From positions 6,510,001 through 6,574,000 of the forward strand of contig NC_052140.2 of the NCBI RefSeq assembly GCF_016086655.4: a stretch of DNA of 64,000 nucleotides, given 5' to 3'. The DNA comes from Lepeophtheirus salmonis. Its lineage: Eukaryota; Arthropoda; Copepoda; Siphonostomatoida; Caligidae. Under the pieces are notes generated by a model. That model saw nothing but the letters and a program-made list of their open reading frames with translations. It had not been told where the DNA came from and searched no databases. Position numbers and translations under genes: made by a program. Of the stretch, positions 34,895-46,647 are shown piece by piece. Every line of letters starts with the position of its first letter. Positions within the stretch are counted from its first letter, which is position 1.

Positions 34895-35057
34895 GGGATC
34901 GGCAACCTATGGCATGAGTGCCACTGCTGGCACGCGGAGGTATATTCACTGGCATGGAAAAATTAGAACATATTCCGGTAGTTCGTGTGTGTTTTTCACT
35001 ATTATTGTTGATAGGGGTACACTCATTCTTTGAAGTTGCCATTCCATGTCTCAAAGG
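34895..35057. repeat. hAT-type terminus inserted in the duplicated unit
   Basis: CAGGGATCGGCAACCTATGG, then CATGAGTGCCACTGCTGGCA, resembles the 5' end of a hAT family (CAGGGGTCGGCAACC). It interrupts the coding similarity that continues uninterrupted in the second copy. The other end is not clear. Confidence 0.45.
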
Positions 35058-35420
35058 TCTCAAAGCAAAATGTCGTGGGCATACTTGTCTTTTAAAAATA
35101 ACATATATATATAGATTTGTAAAAAATATGATCTAAAATAAGCGTGAAACTTTTTGTAGTTGCAACCTCTATAGTATTTTTGCTATATTCCATAGCGGTT
35201 ACTTTTTAATTAAAATTCTTGAGGATAGAACATTCAAAAGTAAAGTCATAACCAGTGTGTGGAGCTCATAAATGATGGAGAGAAACAAGGATGATTTTTA
35301 GCGAGTTACATGTGTAAGTTCTTCTTGGACATTGTTAGATACTAAGGCAGGTCGTAGTTTTCATTTTTTCGAAAATCAAAAAGAATGGGTCCCGATTTTA
35401 TCTACGTATTTTTGCATTAA
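35058..35420 (+). repeat. Segmental duplication, unit 2
   Basis: The partner of 34178-34525, in direct orientation. Confidence 0.7.
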
Positions 35421-35424
35421 TGTA

Positions 35425-35770
35425 AGATAGGGGATTGGGTTGAGGCCAACTGTGGCTATAGTAACTGCAGTCCTGATTGATGCAGGAATAATTACTCAAG
35501 ACAACACATGAAAAGTTATTCATGAGAAGAAGTTAATTAGTGACTTGATATGCTGGTCAGAGGATGTATCAGAGCCACCTTTCAACTGAATTCTAAGCAC
35601 TTTAGAGGTGAGAAAGTTCATCGATGCCCCGAGAAAGGTACCCAACTGGCCTTGTGACACACAGAGCGTTGAAAGGGTTGTGAAAATGGTGACTGAAGCC
35701 TTCGCCAATTACTATTCGCGCGAAAAGGGAGAAACATACTTTCAAGCTGAAAGAGGGGTTAAAAAATTGT
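35425..35770 (+). pseudogene. Fragment of the unnamed gene family, copy 2
   Basis: TVAIVTAVLIDAGIITQDNT, a stop, KVIHEKKLISDLICWSEDVSEPP, another stop, then RKVPNWPCDTQSVERVVKMV and TEAFANYYSREKGE. The PCHTQSVERxVKLVTEAS motif is the part of the family that I recognise best. At least two in-frame stops make it a pseudogene. Unlike copy 1 it continues to the C-terminal block. Confidence 0.55.
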
Positions 35771-36309
35771 AATAGTATTGACTTTTTCGAATTTTGAAAA
35801 CGAGGTATCGAAGAAAAAGGTGTGTATGGGTGAAAAACTAATTGCGTAAAATATGAGCTCGAAGGAGTGAGTTTCAGAGGTTCCCCAATATTTATAATAC
35901 AATTTTAAAATGTATATTTCTTTATTTTATGGATTTTTTATGATAATGAGTAACATTTATTCACTCTATCGTAAAGACAAGTTTACTCTATTTAACTATT
36001 TATTACGTATTAATGATGATTGATATAATTAATTATTTTGCTAGAAAAGAAATTAAATATTATTATTTCGTTCTTTATACATAAACAGTAAAATAAACCC
36101 ATATTTAACAAGAAAAATAAAGAATTTTTTCTCAATAGGAGCAAAACTTGAATTATTTGTCTACTTTAGATACAAAATACCGGTCGTGTATATCCATGAA
36201 TCAAGTTTCTGACCATAGTTAATAATAATAGAAAAAATATGTGTTTTTTATTACTCTCTAATATTAAGTTTATACATAGTAAAAAGTAATTACTCGTGTA
36301 TTTACTCAT
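35771..36309. other. AT-rich spacer
   Basis: No supported feature. Confidence 0.4.
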
Positions 36310-36520
36310 AAAAGATGGCGAGTAACACTTAAGGTTTGTTGAAGAGTTATAATTGTAACTCTTTGTTGGACTCTGAGTATAATTGATGATCGATATCCAT
36401 GTAATTCCTGCCTATAACATTTTTAAATATATATATGCTTATTTCCTTCATCTCACAGCTCCTCAAAGCTAATTTAACGAAACGTCATGATAGCGATGCT
36501 GTTCTTCTCTTAAACATTTT
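36310..36520 (-). repeat. Dispersed repeat family A, copy 3 (reversed, partial)
   Basis: GTTGAAGAGTTATAATTGTA, CTTTGTTGGACTCTGAGTA and AACGAAACGTCATGA are the reversed family A blocks, in the right order. Confidence 0.55.
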
Positions 36521-36904
36521 TTAAATTGTCAGGGTTACATATCTTTATAATCATTGTGAACTCATTCACTCCCTCCAAAAAAACAAAACAAAACAAAAAA
36601 CCACACTTATTCACAAGGTATGATAATGATCCAGATCGTAGCACTTCCAAATTAAGATCCATATAAGGAATACTTTTTGATACGTTGAAATTCTACATTA
36701 CTATTTCATATGTTAATTTGTGATATACAAAATATTTATCGAATGATGTTTTTGTTGTAGGAAATCTCACCATCGCAGGTGGGGAACATCGAGAGCAGTT
36801 GCCTTTGAATACGACATTAAATGAACATCCTAATACATTTTGATATAGCTACATCAACTGGTAACATCAGTTTGATATCAAAATATTAAATAACCAAAAT
36901 GATA
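36521..36904. other. AT-rich spacer
   Basis: No supported feature. Confidence 0.4.
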
Positions 36905-37620
36905 CCGAGTGGTCCATTACAATCTGAACACTTTGAATTTTAAATTTAATCAAGTTTAATATATTAATTAACAATGGAATTTCAACAATATTAATACTAT
37001 AAATTAACGGTAATTATGGCTTCCAGGGGGCGGAAGGCCTGGTACCTGCAGTCCTCTGTCATGATTTCCCAGTGCTGCCTTACAGTGGCTTTGTGGGACT
37101 CGGTGTTTGAATGATGGACACTGCAGACTTTTCCCTCGACATTCATCAAAAAGGTGTAGTCAAGGGTTTAGCATCATGGCTGTAGGGGTTCAAAGGTGTC
37201 AAAAAAGAGTTCAAGAGAACTCAAAAGTATCATTCAAAAGTGTCTGGCAAGGAAGAAAATGGGTCTTTTTCATTGTTGGTGTCGATAGTGGGCCTTCCAT
37301 GCTCACAAGGCTCTTTCCACTCTCTTTTTATAGCTCTCTGGAAGGTCTGGTGAGAATCCCCGAGATCTCTCGTATGGATCCCCATGGACTCGATGGGATT
37401 GCCTGGGACTCTTTCAGGTCCATTTTGCTTTTTGACAAAGCCCTTCTAACTTTCCACTGTTTTCACTACTTCTACTTAAGATAGTAACCTCGTTCTTTTT
37501 TTTTCTTTTTTTTTGTAAGTAATTTTTTATGCTTTAATATATCGGAATATGAATGAATTTCAATGCCTCAACCTTCATTAATTATTGAATTAGTAAGTGT
37601 TCAGATTCCGGTTTGACCAA
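36905..37620 (-). pseudogene. Tc1-like element, same family as 23845-24692
   Basis: Both inverted ends are visible: left CCGAGTGGTCCATTACAATC followed by TGAACACTT, and right reversed TGGTCAAACCGGAATCTGAA. Minus-strand pieces match the related copy: KMDLKESQA, KEPCEHGRPTIDTNNEKDPF, LLNDTFE, then DYTFLMNVEGK-like, HSNTESHKATVRQHWEIMTE and CRYQAFRPLEAII. The same middle portion (catalytic blocks 1 and 2) is missing as in the 24-kb copy, although this copy lacks the 144-bp duplication. Confidence 0.7.
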
Positions 37621-38335
37621 AAGATTATTGATTTATTTTAACAAAAACCTATATTATACTAAACATTTTTAGTTTGTAATAGTACGACCCACACCCACGA
37701 CCACCAAGTGGCTCCGATATGGACCTGCAACATCATTTCTATTCGAAAGAAATCGTGGACTGAAATAGGATTGACACTTCTGCCACACTTAATTAGTGCA
37801 ACTCCATCTGACTAATTCAAGGAACGTTAAAAATAAAAACGTGAAAGCCAGGATAACAGAATTTGAGTGGGTCATAGGAGGTAATACCAATTCCAAGGTT
37901 GTGCCCTTATCGGTCTAGCGGTTCAAGTGGTTCCGACAAAGTCAAAATAATACGGGAACCGAGACTTCAATATATTGCTTATCTGTCTCGATGTTGTATT
38001 TTTGGTATATTTATAACCTTTTAATATTCCATCTACATAATTTGATGTGAATGAAACACGTCGTTATCTTTATTCTATCACACAACCTTTCCTCTAAAAA
38101 TGAACAGAAAAAAGCCCCAAATCTACTGGTAGTTAGCTAAATAAGTCAAACATACCAACTTCTATTTTCTCTTTATTACTAAGAGACTAATATTGTCGTC
38201 ATTATTTCTTCATGAATTTTAAAATGAACTCAGAGTTACATATATTTATTCATAATATTAAAGTCATCCAGGGTATTTTACTCCATATTATAATATTTTA
38301 TCAAAAGCGTAGATATAGTCCCCTTTATACGAACA
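37621..38335. other. Spacer with a recurring short motif
   Basis: TTAATTAGTGCAACTCCATCTGACTA near 37790 recurs near 43728 and, with changes, near 63266. Nothing else is recognised. Confidence 0.4.
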
Positions 38336-38339
38336 TGTG

Positions 38340-38700
38340 TGCTATGTGTGAGTAGACTGAAAACAATCCTCAAGTCTCCAACTTCCGGTACCCCTCTCGC
38401 CTCCCCTCACAGCCCCCACTTTGAAAACCATTGTTTTAAGCAACTTTTTTTTGGGCCCCAACTGGAACTTGGGGCGCAATGTACTCTGCGTATAAGGTAG
38501 CGACGCCCCTGTTTGTATCTAATGGGACGAATTTAGTAGCGACGCCCCTTGTTTTAAGTCCCTGTAACCAAACTAAGCTTGTATTATAAGAACCGAGACC
38601 GAAGACCGGAACCAAGATCGATAAAGATGAACCGAGACCGAAACAGTTGAAATGAAAGAACCGAGACCGGAACCAATAGAACTGCTGATCCTGAACAGGG
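38340..38700. repeat. hAT-like terminus and degenerate GAACCGAGACCG repeats
   Basis: 38370-38429 reversed begins CAATGGTTTTCAAAGTGGGG, like a hAT end. 38480-38550 has TAGCGACGCCCC twice. 38585-38680 has GAACCGAGACCG at least three times with spacers. These look like stacked fragments of non-coding repeats. Confidence 0.45.
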
Positions 38701-39972
38701 AACAACCAACATTGCTCAATTCTCCAAATGCGTTCAAAGTAAATGGGATTCTCAGCAAAATTGAATAAATAATTTACTCTGGCAGATGCCATTTGGTTTC
38801 TGATTCCAATACATTTGGAAAAAGTTGAAGAAAGAGAGCTTGATATTTTGGGACACTTTACAAAAAAGGGACAACATTTACTTCTTACATTTTCAACATC
38901 TAAGAATCAAGAAACATAATGAATAATTGTCAAATGTTAATATACAATCTTACAACTCGTATGTATATTAATACCTTATTATTTTTAAATAAAAGAGCCT
39001 GTTGCAACTGTCCTCGGTCTCTTCTACGTTCACCATATCAAAATGTCTGTCATTGACGCCTAGAAGCCTCTTAATTACTTATAACAATAATAATAACTTA
39101 ATCACATATCATGTGGTTATTGGGGTAACCATACTTTAATTTCCAAAAAGGAGGAAGTGCGGATCATTGTTGGTTTAAGGGAGGAGGGGTCATAGTATTT
39201 TGAAATTAATTAGCTTAAGAAAACATTTTGAGAGTTGTTCTGTTTTATAACTTTTTTGTTTGTTTTGGGTTGTTCGTGATTTTTGATTTTATTTTAAGTC
39301 AAACTGTTTGTTGGAAAATAGAACATGAAAGGGATTTATTATAAAAGGAACATGTTGGTGAAAAAAAACTCCAGCGACTCAACCACTATTATGAATAGAG
39401 AACAACAGCACTGGCAATGAATTTGGAAGTTTGGGGGAGGGATTATATAATTATGATGTCATAGTCACACAACTACAAAAGTGGAGTGGGGCAGTGGTGC
39501 GGACATTATAGGGGCCGAGGAGCCATTGCGCACACACTTCTGCGGAATTTATACAGTTATCACCAGGGGCGTTGGTGGCTTTCATCATTTGGGGGAAGGG
39601 GGCTTAGCCCCAAAAATTATGCTAGCAGCTGTCGATTCCCTCTTCTGCCTTGATACGTCATGGGTATCTCATAATTTCTTCTTTTTAATAAATACACTCT
39701 ATAATTATACTCCGTTTCCAAAAGAAATTGAATACAATTTCTTGTTGATCCCTCGTCGTTTATATAATATTTTCATTGGCCGTTTAATTATTTCTATGAA
39801 TGAATTTTGGCTATTTCTTCATAGAAATAGTATAATAACTACTCTTTTACTAAAATATTACTAAGAAATATTATAATACAATATCGAATAAAATACTATG
39901 TAGATTTTAGTCGTCAAAAGGCGTATCTATTTCAATAAATAGTCATTAATTTAACATAAATATTTTTAGCCA
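38701..39972. other. Spacer
   Basis: A 127-codon plus-strand frame at 39481-39864 has no motif and probably arises by chance or from repeats. A small hairpin lies near 39786-39830. Confidence 0.35.
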
Positions 39973-41265
39973 CTATTTTAGCCACTTCTCCGCTGAAGAT
40001 AGCACATAATTATCAATAACACCAAGACCCTTCCTGATAAGGTAGTCTATTTTTCTTCTTGCTAAATAATTGCTAAAAGACTCCCCTATGGGAGTCAAAT
40101 TTAATTTTCTGAGAGTAGATGGGGTTAAAAAAGTGAACCGATGGCGTAATGGTACTGCCGCTCCTGGAACTGAGACAAAGTTCCCAAAAGCGGATTTATA
40201 CCGTACCAACCCCATTTTATTTATTAGTTCGTGCGAACAAGCTGTTTCACCTGTGTAGTCGACTCCCCTGGTTCGAACCCCCATGTCGAAGATGGATCCC
40301 CTGGTGGGGAATTCCCATCTAAGAGATCTCTCAAAAGAGTAAACGATATCCAGAGCACCCTTAGATCGCCTTTCCATCCTTTTAGAGTACTCTTACAGTC
40401 TTTAGTAGACTTTTTTAAGTCTAGAGTGGGGTTCATCCGAGTAACTTCTCTCAAAAAAGTTAGATGGATGGCTGTTCCAAAATTGATCCTCTCTCCAGAG
40501 TTGCCCAATCCAGTAGGTGTTAAGGAATTTCCACAAGTCATCAAAAAATATGACAGAAAGGCCACCATACTTTAGAAAGTAATGGATCCTCCTCGACAAT
40601 ATATTTTTTTTCTTGTTTAGCCCAAGAAAAGACTTTTCCAGCATGGAAACCTGTGCTGCTACGTTTTTTTTATGGTGTTACCCATGATAAATGTATTACC
40701 TTTGAGACTATATAGGTGTTCTAAGCTCGAACTTTATCCCAGCTTAGAAGATGAAAAAAAGTACAAGTCCGCCCAATCTTTGAACTAATTTGTGTAGGTT
40801 TTTTCCACGCATTCCTTTCTTATCCAGGATCCTAGCAATTTTGTGCTCATTGTAGTGTAGAAGGTTGGCCAATATATTTCAATTAGGTCGTTGTATTCAC
40901 TGATAATTTCTGTTTTTTCGACATGCATATGCAGTCCAGAACATTTTGAAAAGTTATCTAGCAGGCTCAGAGTTTTTCTTATTGATTTAATTGTTTGCAA
41001 GGGACTACTAAGAAAAATCATTGTCAGATTGTCCGCATAGCAAAGACACTTTGGATGGAATGTGATTGAGGAAAAACCAACGATGTCATCCTCCTTTTGA
41101 ACCTCATAGATTAAGGGGTCTAAGCAAGGAATAAAAATTAAAATAGATGTCTCCTTGTGTTACTCCTTTTCCATTAGAATTGATTCATTCATTAAGATAG
41201 TGTCGAATTTTTTCAGCCGTCATAGCTCCCTTTCTTCGTAATAGACCTTTTATTTTTAAAACTTG
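39973..41265 (-). pseudogene. Non-LTR retrotransposon reverse transcriptase relic
   Basis: On the minus strand, from the upstream end: NGKGVTQGDIYF (QGDP-type RT block, near 41180), LDPLIYEVQKEDDIVGFSSI, then CLCYADNLTMIFLSSPLQ. YADN stands where active enzymes have F/YADD, so a catalytic aspartate is lost. SLLDNFSKCSGLHMHVEKTE follows (thumb-side block). Downstream open frames at 40644-39973 probably represent the C-terminal part, including SNFFERSYSDEPHSRLKKVY and FVSVPGAAVPLRHRF. Endonuclease and gag-like parts are not seen. There are several frameshifts. Confidence 0.65.
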
Positions 41266-41849
41266 ATTTCGACTAAGGAAAATATTTGTACATTTGAAGT
41301 TAGGGAGTATCTTGTTCTTTCAATAATATTCATTATTTGTTGTTTATCTCGGGGACATTTAAAAGTGTTGAGTTAAGTTTCCAAATACCTTTATTCCTCA
41401 GTAGTATAGATTTTAATCAACGCTTATTTTTACCTTTTCTCAAAGAAAAAGGGATAAACTTGCATATTTTGAAGACAATAATAAAATTTTATAATAAAAA
41501 CGATAGGTTTACAAAGACATAAATTGAGGAGATATATTTTAATGGGTCAAAGGTCACAAAAAGGTCATTTTTTTCCAATTTTATATTCTTAAGTGGGTAT
41601 GTTGTTTTGTAAAACTTATTAAAAATAATTATACAATTTAAATCTCAATACTAAAATAATATTAATTATATTATATTCAGATAAATTATCTATAACTACA
41701 TCGAAATCCTACCATGTTAAATTAGCTTTTTAGCAAATGTTTCATAGATATGTTTTTAAATCATTTGCATATTTATCAACTGATAATGTTCTCTAGTTTT
41801 CTTTTAATTTGAACAAAGATGATGTTCTTGGCATAGAAAGACTGGTGGC
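41266..41849. other. AT-rich spacer
   Basis: No supported feature. Confidence 0.4.
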
Positions 41850-43480
41850 CTTATTGTATCGCATTTCTATATAGAGCCGTTTGATTATAGCTTCTTCTGA
41901 TAGAATTGGTGAATTCATCTACTTCATCTGGTTTTGTGAAGGGACCACCTTTAAACTTAAGTAAGGGTAAGTCAGCATTTCGTTTTCTATCCAAATTCTT
42001 ATTTTAAGCCTCTTTAACGCTAAGTCCCATTTCTTCCAACTTTTGTTGTGAATCATTCTATCTCTTCCAGATCGCTACAAGCTCACCATCTTGATATACG
42101 AGACTATGGAATTTATTCATTTCATCAACTGGTTTGAATTCTATAAGGTCAATTGACTTTGCCTTCATCATGTTGTTACTCGCAGAAGTCAAAATTACAA
42201 GCCCCACGAATGGATAACTCATATTGAACTTAACCTACATGCTTTTCAGCTGCCCGGTTGTTAATAGGCGCATTCTTGAGTTTGGATGGATCTTTTTTGC
42301 TAACAAGGAGATTGCTGTTTGAATTAAAATCTCCAAATCCAAAGACATCTACTCTTTTTCGGTGGAATTCCTTGGCTAATTTTGGAAGAACAATAGCAAT
42401 ATGACTTTTTCATTTCTATCTGAATGTTCATTTACTACACTATTAAATGCAGAAAGAATTTCGTTCCGATATTTACAAGATTGAAATGACTCAATAATTG
42501 TGAATATAAAGGCTGGTCTGGAAATATTTACTTCCACTTTCGATCGAACAGAAAGTTTACTTTCCTCACTATCCCTGCAACAGCCTGGTTTAGAGAGCAG
42601 TGGTATACACTCATGAGTTAGTCGGTACAACTATAAAATTGAGGCTTTATCTTACGTGAAGATATACTTGTACGACGATAGCATTGTGGCATATAATCCC
42701 TTTCACTATCACCATCAGATGCATGATCTCTTTTTTTATTGGATTTCAGGTTGGTACAAACTATCAGTAGTTTCAACCTTTGGAGAGATATCATCAGAGA
42801 ATTCAGCAATATTATATGTGACATCTTTGTCAAGAGATTCTTCATATGATGATCCAATCAATCTTTTTTTGATCTATCTTCCGTTTTTTTTTTATTCTGC
42901 TGGGCTTGTAGGATCTTGTCCCTAGCTTGCTTTTTTTCTATTGTTCGCTCCCACTTACTATCAACCTGTTCTGAACAGTAACTCTTACGATCATTACGCA
43001 TGGTTTGCAAAAATTGAAATTCTTCATCTCCCATTTTGACTCCAAAATCACTTTCTTGAGACTTTCTTGCATATGTATTTTCGCAAAATATATCAAATAT
43101 TTTTTCCATACTCTCATTGTAAACTTTCATATCTTTTAGATGGTGAGCGTCTCATATTGCAGAGGAAGCGGATACAAAGAACTTCAATTTTATTGCTTAT
43201 ATATTGTTCCCCAAGAGTATAAATATTGCAGAACAGCCAATTATCCTTCAAAGCAGACACAAGAATTTTTGCAGCCCTCGATCTGGTTCTCTGGACTTCA
43301 CCAGCCCTTTTAGGCAGAAGAAGATACATTAAATATTCCATAATATCTTTCTTACGTTGCAAAACACCAAGCAGGAGGTCCGAAACTTCTATATATGAAA
43401 CACCTTCAAGCACTTTCTTTGCTGTTGATCCTGTATCATTAATCAACGATGCCAATGTCATTAATAGTTTTCAATAATTT
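41850..43480 (-). pseudogene. Long decayed coding block of unnamed, probably transposon-linked family
   Basis: Minus-strand frames run in order from an ATG at 43461: TLASLINDTGSTAKKVLEGV, DIMEYLMYLLLPKRAG; then FDIFCENTYARKSQ, FQFLQTMRNDRKSYCSEQVD (like the FLxDQRGPRKMxIGxVD block of the invertebrate family noted at 35425); then HASDGDSERDYMPQCYRRTS; then KLKNAPINNRAAEKHV, VKFNMSYPFVGLVILTSASN, KSIDLIEFKPVDEM, and near 41920 FKGGPFTKPDEVDEF. Frameshifts and stops separate them. The total length suggests a protein of several hundred residues. Whether all pieces come from one gene is uncertain. Confidence 0.45.
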
Positions 43481-44664
43481 AAAATATATATTTTGGCCGG
43501 AATTTTTTTCTTTTCCTGCAAGAGTCCTTAAAAGATCATTTTTGCATACGAAAAGTTGAGCTAAAAGTGAATTTGATTTTAACCCCCCCTTAATATAAAA
43601 TATAAATAGCGTTTGGTATAATTAACTTATTTGCCTAAATACCAGATGATTTTGAGCCTTCTTTCTGTTTCTTTTTTAAGAAAAGGTTGCTGATACAATA
43701 AAGGTAACGTCGGAATTAATTTTTATTTAATTAGTGCAACTCCATATTCTGTTGACGTCCCTGATGACGTCACTATTATATAATTTGGACCTCTCTCAAA
43801 TGTAAATATATTCCGGCGCCAGTGAGTGGGGCTAATGGGAAATTGCCAACTAATGTTCATTTCCCATTTTGAATTTGACCCTCATCATTTTGAATTGGAA
43901 ATGTCATGAACATAGTAGTCGTGGAAGTCAGCTTATGAGCGGTCGACGAAATGCTATGAATATGGCTGTAATACTCATAGTCTTGAGTATGGTAGAAAGA
44001 ACTGAAAAATAACAACAGTAGGGAGTATTCTATTATATTAATTAGAGGGAGTTTATGGCAATACTTGGATTTATTAGGTGTCGATTAACCGTGCTATATA
44101 TACTATATATAATATGTTGTGTACAATTTGCGATGTTTATACAAGTTGCAACTTCTAAAAGAATATTTAACTAGTTTCAATTTCTTCGTCTTAAATTCCG
44201 TTATTTTTTATTATACATTGATCCTTCTAATGACCAACACTATTAATTGATACCATAATTTCCCTTTGATCTATTAAAATGATATGGTCTTTATGTATTT
44301 ATGAGTAACATAGGTATGGGCGTTTGAACTTTATAATGCACCATAGATTAGTTATTTTTTAATAAATCCTCAAAAAATGACGCCATTAATACATGCATCA
44401 ATCGTCTATTAAATATAGAATTATAGTGTTACCCTCATCCCAAGTACTGTAAATTGTTCATCTAATTTTTTGGTTGCAATTTGTACAATTTGCTTAGACA
44501 AGTTCCAGCTAGTACAAAATTGCAACTCTTACACACCATATCTGCACACTCCTCTTTTCTTTTCTTTTCTAATATGACACGTTTAGCTTTGCTACTTTTT
44601 ATTTATTTATTGGAGTATTTTCTTAAATAAATATGATACCTTGAATATTAGCTACCCATAGCTT
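43481..44664. other. AT-rich spacer with a CRE-TATA pair
   Basis: A perfect CRE (TGACGTCA, 43765-43772) lies a few bases before TATATAA (43777-43783). No open frame follows, so promoter function is unsupported. Confidence 0.35.
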
Positions 44665-44835
44665 TGGGTCAGTCCATATTTATTCGGTCCAGTCCAGTTT
44701 TAGAATTGGTCCTGAGGAATGTTAGTATTAAAACTGATTAAATAAAGAATATATGTATAAGCTTGAGCAACCTCATCAATAACCGACCTGTATAACACAC
44801 TGGACTAGACCGATACTGAATGGAGGGGAATTAAG
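44665..44835. mobile_element. Small inverted-repeat element
   Basis: Left AGTCCATATTTATTCGGTCC then AGTCCAGTTTT; right reversed CCATTCAGTATCGGTCTAGT then CCAGTG. Both arms are about 30 bases, imperfect, with non-coding DNA between. A related arm is at 25045-25130. Confidence 0.45.
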
Positions 44836-44966
44836 TCTTAAACAAGAACCGTTACCACAATAGCTACATATCCTCGTTAGTACAATATTATTTCTTAGAC
44901 CCAAAATTACTTTACGACAAATATTAAAACATCCCGATTGTCTTCATTTTCTGTACACACCTTTTG

Positions 44967-46647
44967 CCCTTTGGGTCAAAATGACCCGTCTATACTATGC
45001 TATAAAATTATTGGACTTTTTAAAATATTTTAACGAGTACAATTCAGTTTGCCAGAAGAACCACTTTTTAATTCACAAAAAAATATCATTGAATGACTGC
45101 TTTTACCCTGCCCAAATCAACTTTATAGCTAAAATAATAATAAAAAAATATGAGAAAGCAATTTTTTTCTATATTTGTTTTCAATTTTCCTCTAAATAAT
45201 TATAAATACTTGCAAAACAATGACAAAATAATAGAAATAGTAAAATAAATTCATCTATTGAGCACATGATGAACAGTATGATAAGGAACAGCCTTTGCAT
45301 ATGTATTTATTGCATTTTAAACATGTTGTATTATTCGTCTTATTGTCCTTCTCTTTAGGGCAAAACTGGCATCTTTTTCTCTTGCTTGCTTTGAAAGTAG
45401 AAGTTGAGGCTTGATCATCAGGTCGATCCGGAAGTCCAGCACTCTGAAAAGCTTTCACAATCTGAGCTGAGGCCTCTGTTCGGGGGACGTTTTTCCTTCT
45501 TTCAATGAGTGGAGCTACAAGTGCCTTTCCTAGCTGTTCCAGGAACACTCTTCTCTTATGGCTCTTGTGAGACATCCAGGTCGGATTGATCTCTCTCCAA
45601 ATTACAAAGGCATTGTAAGAGGAAACGTCAATGATATTGTGAAAGATGGCCAGGGGCCAGCGGGCAGTCATCCTTCTATAGCTGTATGCTCCAATTACCA
45701 TGTCTAGATTGTCCACACCTCCTTTGTTTCGATTGTAGTCCATAATTATGATTGGTTTTCTATCGTCACGATCACTAATGCTTCCGTCTCTGTGCAGTGT
45801 GCTTAGAAGAACTACATTTTTGTTTTTCTTAGGTAAATAAGAAACTAAAGTGGTAGTGGGTGTGAAGGCAAATTTTGATGAGAAGACTTCTCTCTCTTTT
45901 GATGCAAGCAGTGCGGGTGGGAGCTCAGGCTTGTTTTTACGAACCGTACCAACCATGGTAATCTTCCTCTTCAGGAGCTGTTGTCCGAGTTGATAAGAGG
46001 TAAAAAATTATCACAAGTCACATTGTGACCCCTCAGTCCCTCGGTGAGATCAAGTACAACACGCATCCCTTGGTTTTTCTCTGGGTGTCCATCGGCCAAC
46101 TTTCCTGTATATACCTGGATTTTCCAAGCATAACTTGATTTGGCATCGCAAGCCACCCTCCTCCAGCCGTCCTCTCCTTCCAGTTCGGAATCAGAGTTTT
46201 CCTCAAGAATGAGATCGAAAGCTTCTTCAGAAATATCACGCACACTCATATTGAAAAAATGTAAATGCAGTGAATTCTAAAAAACCAACCACCTTTATAC
46301 CCCCTTGAAATGCACAGACAAAGAACAAATATTGAATTGTCATTATGCTATTACGCATAAATACGCGTATTAGAGAGACTAATCAAACAAAGAAACATTT
46401 TTTATAAAGCAAATACTTTTGTAAGTTTCAATTCTGTTAAAATTTTATCATGGGTCATTTTGACCCGGAAGACAATCTTTGTGCATTTTTTTGTACTGCT
46501 TACACAGAAATGTTTCTGCCAATTTTTTTAATTTTTTAAATATTCGGGACAAGTTAGGAAAAGTAAAAAAAATCAGGCCGAAAAAACCTGATTTTATTGG
46601 TTTTTATGGTTAGTTAAACTATGCAATGGGTCATTTTGACCCGAAGG
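44967..46647 (-). mobile_element. piggyBac-type element with both termini
   Basis: The left end CCCTTTGGGTCAAAATGACC and the right end, reversed, CCTTCGGGTCAAAATGACCC are inverted repeats. They contain the palindrome GGGTCAAAATGACCC, also present subterminally at 46452-46466. The flanks (TTTG and ATTT) no longer show a TTAA duplication. Length is about 1.7 kb, shorter than the roughly 2.3-2.5 kb of full elements, in line with the internal deletion in its transposase. Confidence 0.75.
45255..46249 (-). pseudogene. piggyBac transposase, internally deleted
   Basis: From 46249: MSVRDISEEAFDLILEENSD (acidic N-terminus) to GLRGHNVTCDNF, which carries the second catalytic aspartate. A frameshift near 45970 moves to a 233-codon frame with MVGTVRKNKPELPPALLAS, IIMDYNRNKGGVDNLDMVIG (third aspartate), MTARWPLAIFHNIIDVSSYN and a C-terminal cysteine cluster, CQFC, CLKC, CKGC, CSSC (cross-brace zinc finger). 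The segment with the first aspartate is deleted between the N-terminus and KSSYAWKIQVYTGK. The C-terminal half is the best-preserved coding sequence among the transposons here. Confidence 0.85.

Noticed and set aside
39481..39864. 127-codon plus-strand open frame
   Set aside because: No motif; its start overlaps repeat-like GGGGCGTTGG sequence and its end is low-complexity.
40136..40285. tRNA gene (box-A-like TGGCGTAATGG and box-B-like GGTTCGAACCC)
   Set aside because: The boxes are about 130 bases apart, no cloverleaf forms, and the minus strand here reads as retrotransposon coding sequence.
43765..43783. CRE plus TATA-like promoter
   Set aside because: Sites this short occur by chance and no transcript-like open frame or exon follows.
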